Source: a virus. Taken from it: a stretch of 64,000 bases of DNA. Positions within the stretch are counted from its first letter, which is position 1. Every line of letters begins with the position of its first letter. Positions 21,501 through 29,515 of this stretch are shown here, piece by piece. The position numbers and the translations under genes are program-made. The stretch spans positions 1 to 64,000 of IMG/VR virus record IMGVR_UViG_3300024513_000016; one strand, given 5' to 3'. The notes beneath the pieces are model-generated. The model saw nothing but the letters and a program-made list of their open reading frames with translations. It was not told the origin of the DNA and ran no database searches.

Positions 21501-22705
21501 TGGCATCCAGTGGTGTTGTATCGACCAGCATTACATCCAAAGAAGGTGTTGTAGGATCCAGAGGTGTTGGAGAAACCAGCAGCATTTCCAAAGAAGGTGT
21601 TGTTGGATCCAGTGGTGTTTAAGGCACCAGCACTTTGTCCAATAAAGTTGTTGTAGGATCCAGTGGTGTTGGAGTAACCAGCAAAAGGTCCAAAGAAGTT
21701 GTTGCTGCCTCCACTGGTGTTGGAGTAACCAGCATTATATCCAAAGAAGGTGTTGTTGGATCCAGTGGTGTTGAAGAAACCAGCATTACATCCAAAGAAG
21801 GTGTTGTAGGATCCAGAGGTGTTGGAGAAACCAGCATAATATCCAAAGAAGTTGTTGTAGTATCCAGTGGTGTTGTTTTCACCAGCACCACGTCCAAAGA
21901 AGTTGTTATGCCTTCCAGAGGTGTTTTTGTAACCAGCACCATCTCCAAAGAAGTTGTTGTTCGATCCAGAGGTGGTGCAGTAACCAGCACATCTTCCAAA
22001 GAAGTTGTTGTTCGATCCCCAGGTGTTGTAGAAACCAGTATATTGTCCAAAGAAGTTGTTGTTGGATCCATCGGTATTGCACTGACCAGCACAATAACCA
22101 GCAAAGAAGTTGTGTAATCCATAGCCACCAGTTCCTGCTTCTGAACTATAGATGGTTCCACAAGAACCACTTAAAGTGAATTCTCCACCTGCACTAAATG
22201 CAGATGTAGTAACTCCAGTAACAAGACCCTTTGCGTTAACAGTAATGCTTGGAATTGAAGTTGAAGAACCAAAAGTTCCTACATCAGTATTAACAGTTGC
22301 AAGAGTAGTAGTAGTATTAACTGAAGTAACATCGCCAGTTAAATTAGGAATATTTGTTGTACTAGTAGCAGTACCAGTAAGACTTCCTACAAATCCACCT
22401 GAAGAAGTAATGATGCCACTAAAGTTTCCTGATGTTGCAGTGATAATACCAACAGAAATATCAGGAGTTCCAGTAAGTCCTTGAGCATTAGTAGCAATAC
22501 CTGCAGTAGTTGCATAGGTTGCTATTCCTGCTGAAGATGCATAAGTTATTGCCACATATGGCAAATTAGTCCAAGAAGTTGTTCCAGTTCCTATTTTAAA
22601 TTTATTAGTATCAAGCTCAAGTCCCAATTCTCCTTCTGCAAGAACTGGGTTTATATTGGTCCATTCTGTAGAAGATCCTCTTCTAAATTGAATTTGAGTT
22701 GCCAT
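18536..22705 (-). CDS. Giant tail-fibre adhesin of 17-residue N-T-G/F-x-G repeats with S74 chaperone end, 1389 aa
   Basis: Residues 1-50 (QFRRGSSTEWTNINPVLAEG ... KFKIGTGTTSW) are the Mtd_N-like attachment domain of phage fibres. After a short linker, about 1000 residues are made of 17-residue units of the form NTTGSYNTFFGCNAGRY, probably a beta-helix. The units form three blocks (from about residues 174, 483 and 718), each opened by GEFTLSGSCGTI; the first two end in NNLIIGxYxGTYGLTNTVVL. The last ~110 residues (SDCRDK..., ITPIEYAFKN, YGFSAQNVLEAE, coiled end) are a peptidase-S74 intramolecular chaperone that cuts itself off after trimer assembly. Unusually rich in Cys and Asn. Probably a receptor-binding fibre with variable repeat number. 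Confidence 0.9.
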   Translation of the reverse strand: MATQIQFRRGSSTEWTNINPVLAEGELGLELDTNKFKIGTGTTSWTNLPYVAITYASSAGIATYATTAGIATNAQGLTGTPDISVGIITATSGNFSGIITSSGGFVGSLTGTATSTTNIPNLTGDVTSVNTTTTLATVNTDVGTFGSSTSIPSITVNAKGLVTGVTTSAFSAGGEFTLSGSCGTIYSSEAGTGGYGLHNFFAGYCAGQCNTDGSNNNFFGQYTGFYNTWGSNNNFFGRCAGYCTTSGSNNNFFGDGAGYKNTSGRHNNFFGRGAGENNTTGYYNNFFGYYAGFSNTSGSYNTFFGCNAGFFNTTGSNNTFFGYNAGYSNTSGGSNNFFGPFAGYSNTTGSYNNFIGQSAGALNTTGSNNTFFGNAAGFSNTSGSYNTFFGCNAGRYNTTGCHNNFFGQSAGFSNTSGSNNTFFGCNAGCSVVTGSNNLIIGSYCGTYGLTNTVVLAAGSCQRLKVNDSGLFINGSAFTGGGGGEFTLSGSCGTIHSSQAGNGGYGGSNFFAGYCAGRCNTTGSYNTFIGRAAGENNTTGTNNNFFGGWAGNQNTSGFNNNFFGPSAGCSNTIGCNNNFFGQGAGSSNTTGSYNTFIGQSAGALNTTGSNNTFFGNAAGFFNTTGCYNNFFGLSAGGFNTTGCHNNFFGQSAGFSNTSGSNNTFFGCNAGCSVVIGSNNLIIGTYTGTYGLTNTVVLAAGTCERLKVNDNGLFINGSAFSGEFTLSGSCGTIYSSEAGNGGGYGLHNFFAGYCAGQCNTDGSNNNFFGQYTGCRNTTGCHNTFIGSKAGRYNTTGFNNNFFGRCAGYCTTTGSCNNFFGESAGFRNTTGRDNNFFGISAGYCNTTGVYNTFIGRYAGYSNTTGFNNNFFGPFAGRYNTTGSNNTFIGASAGYCNTTGTNNTFIGYGAGRYNTTGSYNTFFGCYTGRCNTTGSNNTFIGRNAGRYNTTGSYNNFFGCNAGRNNTTGCHNTFIGRSAGCSNTAGANNTFFGLSAGCSNTSGNSNTFIGRYAGRCNTFGDNNNFFGNSAGFSNTTGINNNFFGPFAGSSNTTGNFNNFFGESAGRCNTLGVANTFIGRCAGFSNTTGSNNTFIGSSAGRYNTTGRYNTFIGNSAGYCNTTGCHNNFFGQSAGFSNTSGSNNTFFGCNAGRFNTSGCNNNFFGSSAGYCNANGSCNNFFGESAGFRNTTGCYNTFIGRYAGYSNTTGSNNNFFGFNAGCCNTTGCYNNFFGTAAGRNNTTGSNNIFFGCSSGVGVGGLCNVTTQNNHIIMGNNAHTNALIQVAWTVVSDCRDKCIFGPVPHGRGFLQNITPIEYAFKNRETGELKDDEGKRRYGFSAQNVLEAEGENPVIVDSKDPENLKLTSDHMIPVLVNAVKELSEEVDILKTRLDLLENS
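18960..22110. repeat. 51-bp coding repeats, three blocks
   Basis: About 60 tandem 51-bp units that encode the 17-residue repeats. Near-identical 44-bp block starters lie at 20505-20548, 21216-21259 and 22143-22186. The base periodicity leaves several other frames open by chance, on both strands. Confidence 0.85.
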
Positions 22706-22710
22706 TATTT

Positions 22711-23565
22711 TTAAACTCCTCCTCCGTTTATTGAAGTAATGCCACCATATACCGAACTTGGAACACCACCATCAAGATTTATATAAGGATCTATTAAAAT
22801 ATTTGCCACAGATGACGATGAAGAAGAAACAGATACTCCAGTACCAACAAAATTAATAGTAGTAAATCCTAATCCAACCAATACATAATTATCACGAATT
22901 GCTATTCCATTAAAACTATTTATTAAACCACCAGGTCCATAAAAAGAAGAAGCAGTAACTGATCCAGTGACATTAGTATTTCCATTAACAATCAGAGCAG
23001 TAGATCCAGATCCAACAATAATGCTACCCGACTGTGCTCCATAACCTAATGTAGAAATTCCACTTACATTTAAATTATTAAAATTATTTGGAGCAATTTC
23101 AATCGCAGACTCAATCGTTGCTAATGTAGTAGAATCTAAAGAAGTAATATTTTTGAGTTGGAAATTACTACTAATAACTTCAGTAGATCCAATACTTAAA
23201 CTTCCTAGGGTTCCAATTCCCAGATAACTTAAATTTGTACCAGATAGATTAGTAACAATTCCAATGTTACCATTTAAAGAAGTAAATCTACCTGTACTAT
23301 AAGTTAATGTAGTTCCACTAATAGATGATACATCTGCACTCGAAGTAACAGTTAAATTAGATACAGATGCAATCCCACCAATTACATTAGTTGCAGTGGT
23401 TATAGTACCAACAATTGTCGGTACTGTTAAAGTTCCAGTAAAAAACCCATCCCCAACGACATGTAATTCTACCGTTGGAGATGAAGTTTTAATACCTATT
23501 TTGTCTACATCAATGACCATTCTCTGGTCATTGATGATTGGTAAACCTAGTATTTCTAGTGCCAT
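22711..23565 (-). CDS. Tail-fibre-like protein, 284 aa
   Basis: MALEILGLPIINDQRMVIDV, then repeats of the type GISTLGYGAQSGSIIVGSG. Same modular Gly/Ser/Thr/Val-rich beta structure as the long fibres but without an S74 domain; a Ser-rich run (SSSSSSVANIL) and a glycine tail end it. A hairpin containing a late-promoter variant lies just upstream. Confidence 0.85.
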   Translation of the reverse strand: MALEILGLPIINDQRMVIDVDKIGIKTSSPTVELHVVGDGFFTGTLTVPTIVGTITTATNVIGGIASVSNLTVTSSADVSSISGTTLTYSTGRFTSLNGNIGIVTNLSGTNLSYLGIGTLGSLSIGSTEVISSNFQLKNITSLDSTTLATIESAIEIAPNNFNNLNVSGISTLGYGAQSGSIIVGSGSTALIVNGNTNVTGSVTASSFYGPGGLINSFNGIAIRDNYVLVGLGFTTINFVGTGVSVSSSSSSVANILIDPYINLDGGVPSSVYGGITSINGGGV

Positions 23566-23582
23566 TTATTTCCCACTAGACA

Positions 23583-23612
23583 GTGTGCTACTACTATTTA
23601 GCAGTAGCACAC
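23583..23612 (-). promoter_or_regulatory. 10-bp hairpin with late-promoter variant in its loop
   Basis: GTGTGCTACT/AGTAGCACAC arms surround GCTAAATA (23595-23602). No T-run follows. The motif sits 30 nt before the ATG at 23565. Confidence 0.6.
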
Positions 23613-23624
23613 ATTCGTCTATTA

Positions 23625-25460
23625 TCAACCTAGTTTTGCTTTCAGTTCAGCAACTTCTGCAGAAAGTTCCTTAACAGATTCGATAAGAAGACCAATCAGA
23701 CCGTTATAGTTAACAGTCTTAGTTTCCCCATCACTTACCAGTTCAGGAAGAACTACTTCTACGTCTTGTGCAATAACACCACCAGATGATTCACCATTCT
23801 CTTTCCATGTGAAGGTTACACCGTTAATTTGTGCAACTTTAGCAAGAGGTTCTGCAATAACAGTGATATTATCCTTGAGTCTTCTATCAGAAGTTGAGTT
23901 GAAGTCTCCTGCAGTTATGATTCCAGTAACACTAACGTCACTGTTAACAGTAACTTGCTGACTAAATGTTGCAATTCCTGCAACGGCCAACCAACCACCA
24001 ACGTTCAGGTTCTTCTCAATTCCTACACCACCCTCAACAACAAGAGCACCAGTGTCTTTATCAGTTGACTGAGTAGTAGTACTGATTCCGACTTCCTTAA
24101 CAAAAGTTGAAATTCCAGAAACTGTGATATCATCAAAGTTATTTGGTGATATCTGCAGTGCTGCTTCCAGAGTTGCCTTGGTTGTTGCGTCAATGGTAGC
24201 AATATTTTGAAGTTCCTTAGTAGAACTTACAATCTGACTTCCAGCAATACTTAAGGAATTAGCAGATACAGATCCAGTAATTCTTGCGTTACCTTGTACA
24301 TTGAGAGTCTCAGTGAGGGAAGTAGTATTGATACCCAATCTATTAGTAGATGGATTAAATCTAATTCCTTCATCAACTCTTAAAGTTTCAGACAGAGTTG
24401 AAGATGAATTCTCTACAAATGAGAGGTAGTATGAAGCATCTGTAGAAGTTGCAGTTGTGTCAATTAAAGTAGCACGAGTTGCAGTAGATGCTGTACCAGT
24501 AACTGTACCACTAAAAGAACCAGAGAATGTGGTAGCAGTGATAACACCAGTAGAATAAATATTACCGGAATTTACAATACCAAGAGTAGTAACACCACTT
24601 ACATTCAGATTTGTAGCATTAACAGTAACTGCAGTTACAATACCAGTTGAATTGACATTACCAACATCAAGTTTGCCAAGAGTGCCAACAGATGTCAGTG
24701 AAGAATTAACAACTCCTGATCCAAGAGTAGTTGCAGAAAGTACGGAAGTTCCGTTAATTTCATAAGATTTTCCAGTTGCAAGACTTAAATTCTCACTTGA
24801 AGTCCAAGCATCAGTTGTATCAGACCAAGTAAATGTCTTATCAGTTGTACCGTATAGTAAAAGACCACCACCATCGGCAGTAATATCAGATGGAGAACTG
24901 GTAGATCCAATACCAATTACTTTGTCTGCAATGTCTACCTGAGTAGAATTAACGATAGTTTGAGTACCATCAACAATCAGGTCACCCTTAATTCTAACTG
25001 CACCAGTATTGTCACCAACTGCTGAAGGATCAAGATAGAGTACAGATGGACCACTAATGGTATTAGAGTTAACTCTAATTGCAGATCCTGAAGCACCAGT
25101 GTGGAATTCAGTAGCAGTTACTATACCTGTACTGTTTAAACTGGTTGCAGTAATATTTCCTGCACTTAATGTTCCTACTGTGGATAGTCCAGAAACATTA
25201 AGTTGAGTGACATCTGCTCTACCACCGATTACATTAGTAGCAGTAGTAGCAGCTGCCACTGCTGCGTTAATTTGAATGCCGTCTAAATTCAGATATCTAC
25301 CATCACCATAATAGGTAACAACACCAGTAGTTGCGGTAACAATACCTGATGCTACTTTCAGGGTCCCTAAGGTGGAAACCCCTGCTACGTTCAGATTCTG
25401 AATGTTTAAAATATTCCTGCTATCATCAATAACAGGCGTCCCTAAAACCTTATATGCCAT
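23625..25460 (-). CDS. Tail fibre with S74 chaperone end, 611 aa
   Basis: N-terminal MAYKVLGTPVIDDSRNILNI attachment strand, then many imperfect repeats (xVSGxSTxGxVxxGNIxATxF). DPSAVGDNTGAVRIKGDLIV and the TDGKTFTWSDTTDAW-like middle are common in marine fibres. Residues about 520-611 are S74: TSDRRLKDNITVIAEPLAKV, GGVIAQDVEVVLPELV, VNYNGLIGLLIESVKELS. The chaperone cleaves between the fibre and the SDRR start. Preceded by a perfect TATAAATA promoter. Confidence 0.9.
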   Translation of the reverse strand: MAYKVLGTPVIDDSRNILNIQNLNVAGVSTLGTLKVASGIVTATTGVVTYYGDGRYLNLDGIQINAAVAAATTATNVIGGRADVTQLNVSGLSTVGTLSAGNITATSLNSTGIVTATEFHTGASGSAIRVNSNTISGPSVLYLDPSAVGDNTGAVRIKGDLIVDGTQTIVNSTQVDIADKVIGIGSTSSPSDITADGGGLLLYGTTDKTFTWSDTTDAWTSSENLSLATGKSYEINGTSVLSATTLGSGVVNSSLTSVGTLGKLDVGNVNSTGIVTAVTVNATNLNVSGVTTLGIVNSGNIYSTGVITATTFSGSFSGTVTGTASTATRATLIDTTATSTDASYYLSFVENSSSTLSETLRVDEGIRFNPSTNRLGINTTSLTETLNVQGNARITGSVSANSLSIAGSQIVSSTKELQNIATIDATTKATLEAALQISPNNFDDITVSGISTFVKEVGISTTTQSTDKDTGALVVEGGVGIEKNLNVGGWLAVAGIATFSQQVTVNSDVSVTGIITAGDFNSTSDRRLKDNITVIAEPLAKVAQINGVTFTWKENGESSGGVIAQDVEVVLPELVSDGETKTVNYNGLIGLLIESVKELSAEVAELKAKLG

Positions 25461-25487
25461 GGAAATTTTTATGTATATTTCTTTTTA

Positions 25488-25495
25488 TATTTATA
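25488..25495 (-). promoter_or_regulatory. T4-type late promoter TATAAATA
   Basis: Perfect octamer on the minus strand in the intergenic gap, 28 nt before the ATG at 25460. Confidence 0.75.
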
Positions 25496-25504
25496 ATTAT
25501 AATT

Positions 25505-27598
25505 TTAAATTGCCGAAATTGAAATCCCTTCAAAACTAACCCCAGAAATAGTAGTAGTACTATCAAATGCATAGGGATTAAAAAGTACTCTACTCGTAGA
25601 ACCTCTTAAATTACCATTACCTCTAAGGTTGTATGAGTCACCAGCAGAATCAGGATAATCCGTTAGTGCATTATAAGTCTGTGACCAATAACCAACTTCA
25701 TTTGGATCAGGATATGGATCTGACATGTTTATGTCTCTACTTCCATATAATTCTAACCAATCGTGAACATCACTTTGACTTGCACTTCTATTTTGTTGCA
25801 GATACAATGCTATAACTGAGCAAGCATTTGGACCAGCTGAACTTGTTCCATTGAACCAAGTATCATAAAAACTTGTATTATCTTGTCTTACAAAATCTTC
25901 ATAAGTAGAAGTATAACCAGCAGCCATAGTCATTTCTGCAGGTGCCCAAACATTAATCATTGGACCATTTGCAGAATAACAAACTTTTCTGACAGAATAA
26001 GGAGCAGATCCTTGTCTAGAACCTACAGGTTCTACACCACAATCTAAAGCACCAACTCGAATTGTTCCTTGCTTTCGAGTCTCAACATTTGCACCACCTT
26101 TTTGAACTCCACCAACTCGATTAATATAATTAGTACTAGTGGAATACCAATTATTATAATCTATATCATTAACATCCGAAAGTTTTTGATTGGTATTTCC
26201 AGCAGAAGAAACTACTATACATCCTGCAGCAATTGCATTTTCTGCTCCAGCATTATCAGCACCAGCAGGTGAAAGAGGAGAATACTGTCCAGTTCCAGAA
26301 TAAGCAGTAGTGCTAGTAGTAACTCCCGTGTTATAAGTAAAATACTTATGATTCCTACATGCTCCAGAGTTTGCTGGTGGATTTAATAGACTCGCATTTC
26401 CTACATAAGTTAATGTAGAACCCCTATATCCATGAGTATAAGTAGTGCCACTATTATTACCTGTAGATGAAGTCCACCCATAACTATTATTAATTAATGT
26501 TGGATCTGGATCTCCATTTTGAGATATTTTTTTTGCATTGTGGAACATAGCACAAATATTTAATGCTATCGATGCATCAATAATTCCCCCAACACCACCT
26601 AAAGCAATTCTGAATCCCCATACATTACATTCATATGCCAATCCAAAAGATTTTCCTCCAATTTGAGAAGCACATGCAGTTCCATGCCCATCTACAAGTT
26701 GATTTCCATTGGAATTTGGTGTTTTAGTTGAAGTATGAGCTAAAGTATATAAAGAACTAAATGTGGCATACCCAATACCACTAAATTGTGGAGATCTATT
26801 GGATGGATTTGACCACCAACTATGTGCAGCAGTAGTTGCAATTCCAACTCCCAAATTTACTCCATCTACGATTTTTGTATAAGTTAATCCTCTAGAATTA
26901 AAATATTCAGGATCTACTTTGTAAGGACCATCTAATATAACATCTTTAACTCTAGTAGATCCATCAGCATTTCTAAATTCTGGATGTAAAGGAGTTACAC
27001 CAGAATCTATAATTACACAATCAACATTAGCACCAGTAACTGTATAGTCTATGTCAGTGTCTACTCGTGTTGTAGATGCAATACCAACACCACGAAAAGG
27101 TTCACTGGAAGGATTATTTACAAAAAGATGTCCCCAATTTGATCTTACACCATTTGTATGAGTTACTGTATGAAATCTATTTGTTGCCATGAAGGGGGCA
27201 GCAGTAAATCCTGGTTTATTAAAAGCTACATCTTTACCATACCTTCTTAATACAAAAAGTGATTTAGGTTGAGGATATATGGATGGATCTAAAACTACAC
27301 TTTCAACTTTAGGATGAGTCCTGAGGATTTCAGCCTCTTCAGGACTCATAGTATAAACAGAGGTTCTCAATGAATATTCTTCAATATTTTCACATTCAAT
27401 TTTTCGATTAGGAATACCATCAATTTCATTTTCATTCACAATGTAATTATGAATTTCTTCCCAATCATTCTCATCCTTAACTATTACTTTATATGAATCA
27501 ATTTCATTTGGAGTATATTCTATTGGAACAGTATCTGGAGAAATCTCTATGATACGTTCACGTTCTAATTGGTTTTCACTAAGAGATATATTTTGCAT
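25505..27598 (-). CDS. Subtilisin-like serine protease (S8), 697 aa
   Basis: All catalytic elements are present: D198 in VIIDSGVTPLHPEF, H305 in DGHGTACASQIGG, oxyanion N468 in VVSSAGN and S586 in NGTSSAGP. Residues 35-105 (YKVIVKDENDWEEIHNYIV ... AEILRTHPKVESVVLDP) look like an inhibitor-I9-type prodomain. The C-terminal 100 residues are a beta-rich extension. No signal peptide or membrane helix is seen; the gene lies in the late tail-fibre cluster, so the protein is probably on the virion. Possible jobs are maturation of fibres or digestion of host surface protein; both are inference. Confidence 0.92.
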   Translation of the reverse strand: MQNISLSENQLERERIIEISPDTVPIEYTPNEIDSYKVIVKDENDWEEIHNYIVNENEIDGIPNRKIECENIEEYSLRTSVYTMSPEEAEILRTHPKVESVVLDPSIYPQPKSLFVLRRYGKDVAFNKPGFTAAPFMATNRFHTVTHTNGVRSNWGHLFVNNPSSEPFRGVGIASTTRVDTDIDYTVTGANVDCVIIDSGVTPLHPEFRNADGSTRVKDVILDGPYKVDPEYFNSRGLTYTKIVDGVNLGVGIATTAAHSWWSNPSNRSPQFSGIGYATFSSLYTLAHTSTKTPNSNGNQLVDGHGTACASQIGGKSFGLAYECNVWGFRIALGGVGGIIDASIALNICAMFHNAKKISQNGDPDPTLINNSYGWTSSTGNNSGTTYTHGYRGSTLTYVGNASLLNPPANSGACRNHKYFTYNTGVTTSTTAYSGTGQYSPLSPAGADNAGAENAIAAGCIVVSSAGNTNQKLSDVNDIDYNNWYSTSTNYINRVGGVQKGGANVETRKQGTIRVGALDCGVEPVGSRQGSAPYSVRKVCYSANGPMINVWAPAEMTMAAGYTSTYEDFVRQDNTSFYDTWFNGTSSAGPNACSVIALYLQQNRSASQSDVHDWLELYGSRDINMSDPYPDPNEVGYWSQTYNALTDYPDSAGDSYNLRGNGNLRGSTSRVLFNPYAFDSTTTISGVSFEGISISAI

Positions 27599-27618
27599 TT
27601 ATTGAGTACTAATAAAAA

Positions 27619-29484
27619 TTATAGTTGACGAGAACTATTTGGTTTTAATTGTGCAACTTCAGATTCAGAAATTTCGGAAATAGTTGGATCATCATCTGTT
27701 TTTTCAGGTTCTATAATGACTTTTCCATTTTCATCTGTCCAATCTGTATCAATCATATGTTTATCTTTTCTTTCTCCAATAACAATCCATGAAATGTTAT
27801 CTATAGAATTTGGATTCTGACATTCAATAGTTAAAATATTTCCATTTACTGCACCTCTCACTTGATCCCATCCACTTTCATTTGTAGTAAAGCACTGAAC
27901 ATCTCTACATAAAGCCGAGAAAGTTCCTTCAGTCATTCCAGAAACTTCATCAATATTTACAGAAGCAGTTCCATTTACAAGATTAACTTTCCCCCTGTAA
28001 ATAAGATCAGCTTTAGGTCCTTCTATAAATGAATGAACCAAATAATGTGTATCCTTCTTATCCTCTAATGGGTGATCAATTTTAAATGATCCTGATCCTT
28101 TTGATAAAGCTCCAGTTACGTACAAACTATCCCATATAGTGGTACTAAAAGAACCTCCAGCGGAAACTTTTGCTTGGAAATGTCCATAAAAAGAACCATT
28201 TCTTCTCAAATACATTGTATTAGTAGAAACCCCGGCAAGAGATATTCCAGTACTATCAGATGCTTGCATCCAAGAGTCTCCACCATACATTATAATATTC
28301 TGATCTGTAAGTATAGCCATTACAGATCTATTAGTAGAAACTCCAGTAGTAGTTTCAAAAGTTGTTATAATTGCCTCACTTTCATTAACTTTAAATACTA
28401 AATCAAGGGCATTTCCAAAAGTATCTGGAGTTGTAGGATAAATTGCAAGTCTATTTGTTCCAGATTTATCAGTTATGTAGAACAAAGTTTCATAATCTGT
28501 TCCAGGTGTTAGAAAATCAAATATAGAAATACCAGGTGTTGATATTTGAGGAAGTACTGTAGATCCAATTCCAACGGTCAGTAATTCATTTTGTTTACTA
28601 TAACGGTACCAATCACCAACGGTTACACCAGATGAAGGAATTTTAATTTGATTTCCTGCATCAGAATAAACAACACTTGAAACATCATAATAAAGAACAC
28701 TAGGAGTATCTTCAGTTATTAAAATTTCAGTGTATTTTGGAATATTAGATACTGTAACACCATTAGTATATTCTTCTGTTCTTGCTTCATCGATATAGAA
28801 TTTTATTCTACCTAATGAAAAAGCACTGCTATCAGATTCATTAAAACGATAGGTTTTTCCTGGTAAAAATGTTAAATATGGAGCCTCTACACCATCAAAA
28901 ACATATGATTTATTTTTTCCTACTCCAGATGGATATCTATGGTTACTAGTTTTATTAGCTACAGTAACTATAATTTCTATCGGATTTCCATTATTAACAG
29001 AATGAGGCTCTGCATAATATCCACCACTTAAAGGTCCAGAACTTATAATTCTACTGGAAGAAACATTAGTTGCAGTAAGAATTCCAGTAAAGTTTGCATC
29101 ACCAGAAGAATTAACTAATTCATTAGATCCTACACTAATTCTACCAGCATCTGCATCTATACTAAGTTGAGAACCAATATTAATTTGATTACTCGTTGGA
29201 TCTAAAGTAATAGTAGCAGTACCAATTGAAAGAATTCCAGTGATTCTAGCATTACCATTTACAAGTAAATCAGTTCCTGCTGTACCAATTACAACATTCC
29301 CTACAGTGACTATTCCAACTACGTTTGATAGATCAGATTTTGCTAATTCATGTCCACCAGCATTTACACCATCATGAACACGAAGAGAATTATTGTCAGT
29401 ATTTACTGAAATTTCCCCAGAACCACCTGTAAAATTGTTATTCTGGGATTCATCCCCTCTTCTAAATTGTACTTGTGTAGGCAT
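27619..29484 (-). CDS. Tail-fibre-like virion protein with conserved C-terminal domain, 621 aa
   Basis: MPTQVQFRRGDESQNNNFTG and SLRVHDGVNAGG form the Mtd_N-like head. A short repeat part (GIVTVGNVVIGTAGTDLLVN) is followed by a globular core of unknown fold (about 150-450). The last 150 residues (THYLVHSFIEGPKADLIYRG ... NISWIVIGERKD) share a domain with the 57208-58095 protein. A promoter variant lies 19 nt upstream. Confidence 0.87.
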   Translation of the reverse strand: MPTQVQFRRGDESQNNNFTGGSGEISVNTDNNSLRVHDGVNAGGHELAKSDLSNVVGIVTVGNVVIGTAGTDLLVNGNARITGILSIGTATITLDPTSNQINIGSQLSIDADAGRISVGSNELVNSSGDANFTGILTATNVSSSRIISSGPLSGGYYAEPHSVNNGNPIEIIVTVANKTSNHRYPSGVGKNKSYVFDGVEAPYLTFLPGKTYRFNESDSSAFSLGRIKFYIDEARTEEYTNGVTVSNIPKYTEILITEDTPSVLYYDVSSVVYSDAGNQIKIPSSGVTVGDWYRYSKQNELLTVGIGSTVLPQISTPGISIFDFLTPGTDYETLFYITDKSGTNRLAIYPTTPDTFGNALDLVFKVNESEAIITTFETTTGVSTNRSVMAILTDQNIIMYGGDSWMQASDSTGISLAGVSTNTMYLRRNGSFYGHFQAKVSAGGSFSTTIWDSLYVTGALSKGSGSFKIDHPLEDKKDTHYLVHSFIEGPKADLIYRGKVNLVNGTASVNIDEVSGMTEGTFSALCRDVQCFTTNESGWDQVRGAVNGNILTIECQNPNSIDNISWIVIGERKDKHMIDTDWTDENGKVIIEPEKTDDDPTISEISESEVAQLKPNSSRQL

Positions 29485-29502
29485 CTTTCTTATCTTTTTA
29501 AG

Positions 29503-29510
29503 TATTTAGT
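29503..29510 (-). promoter_or_regulatory. Late promoter variant ACTAAATA
   Basis: ACTAAATA on the minus strand, 19 nt before the ATG at 29484. Confidence 0.5.
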
Positions 29511-29515
29511 ATAAT

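Noticed and set aside
18960-22110. CRISPR-like regular repeats
   Set aside because: The repeats are coding, in frame and without unique spacers; there are no cas genes.
18800-22117. Long open frames on the plus strand and in other frames opposite the giant fibre gene
   Set aside because: They mirror the 51-bp repeat period, have Ser/Val/Thr-only composition and no initiation signals. They are by-products of the repeats.
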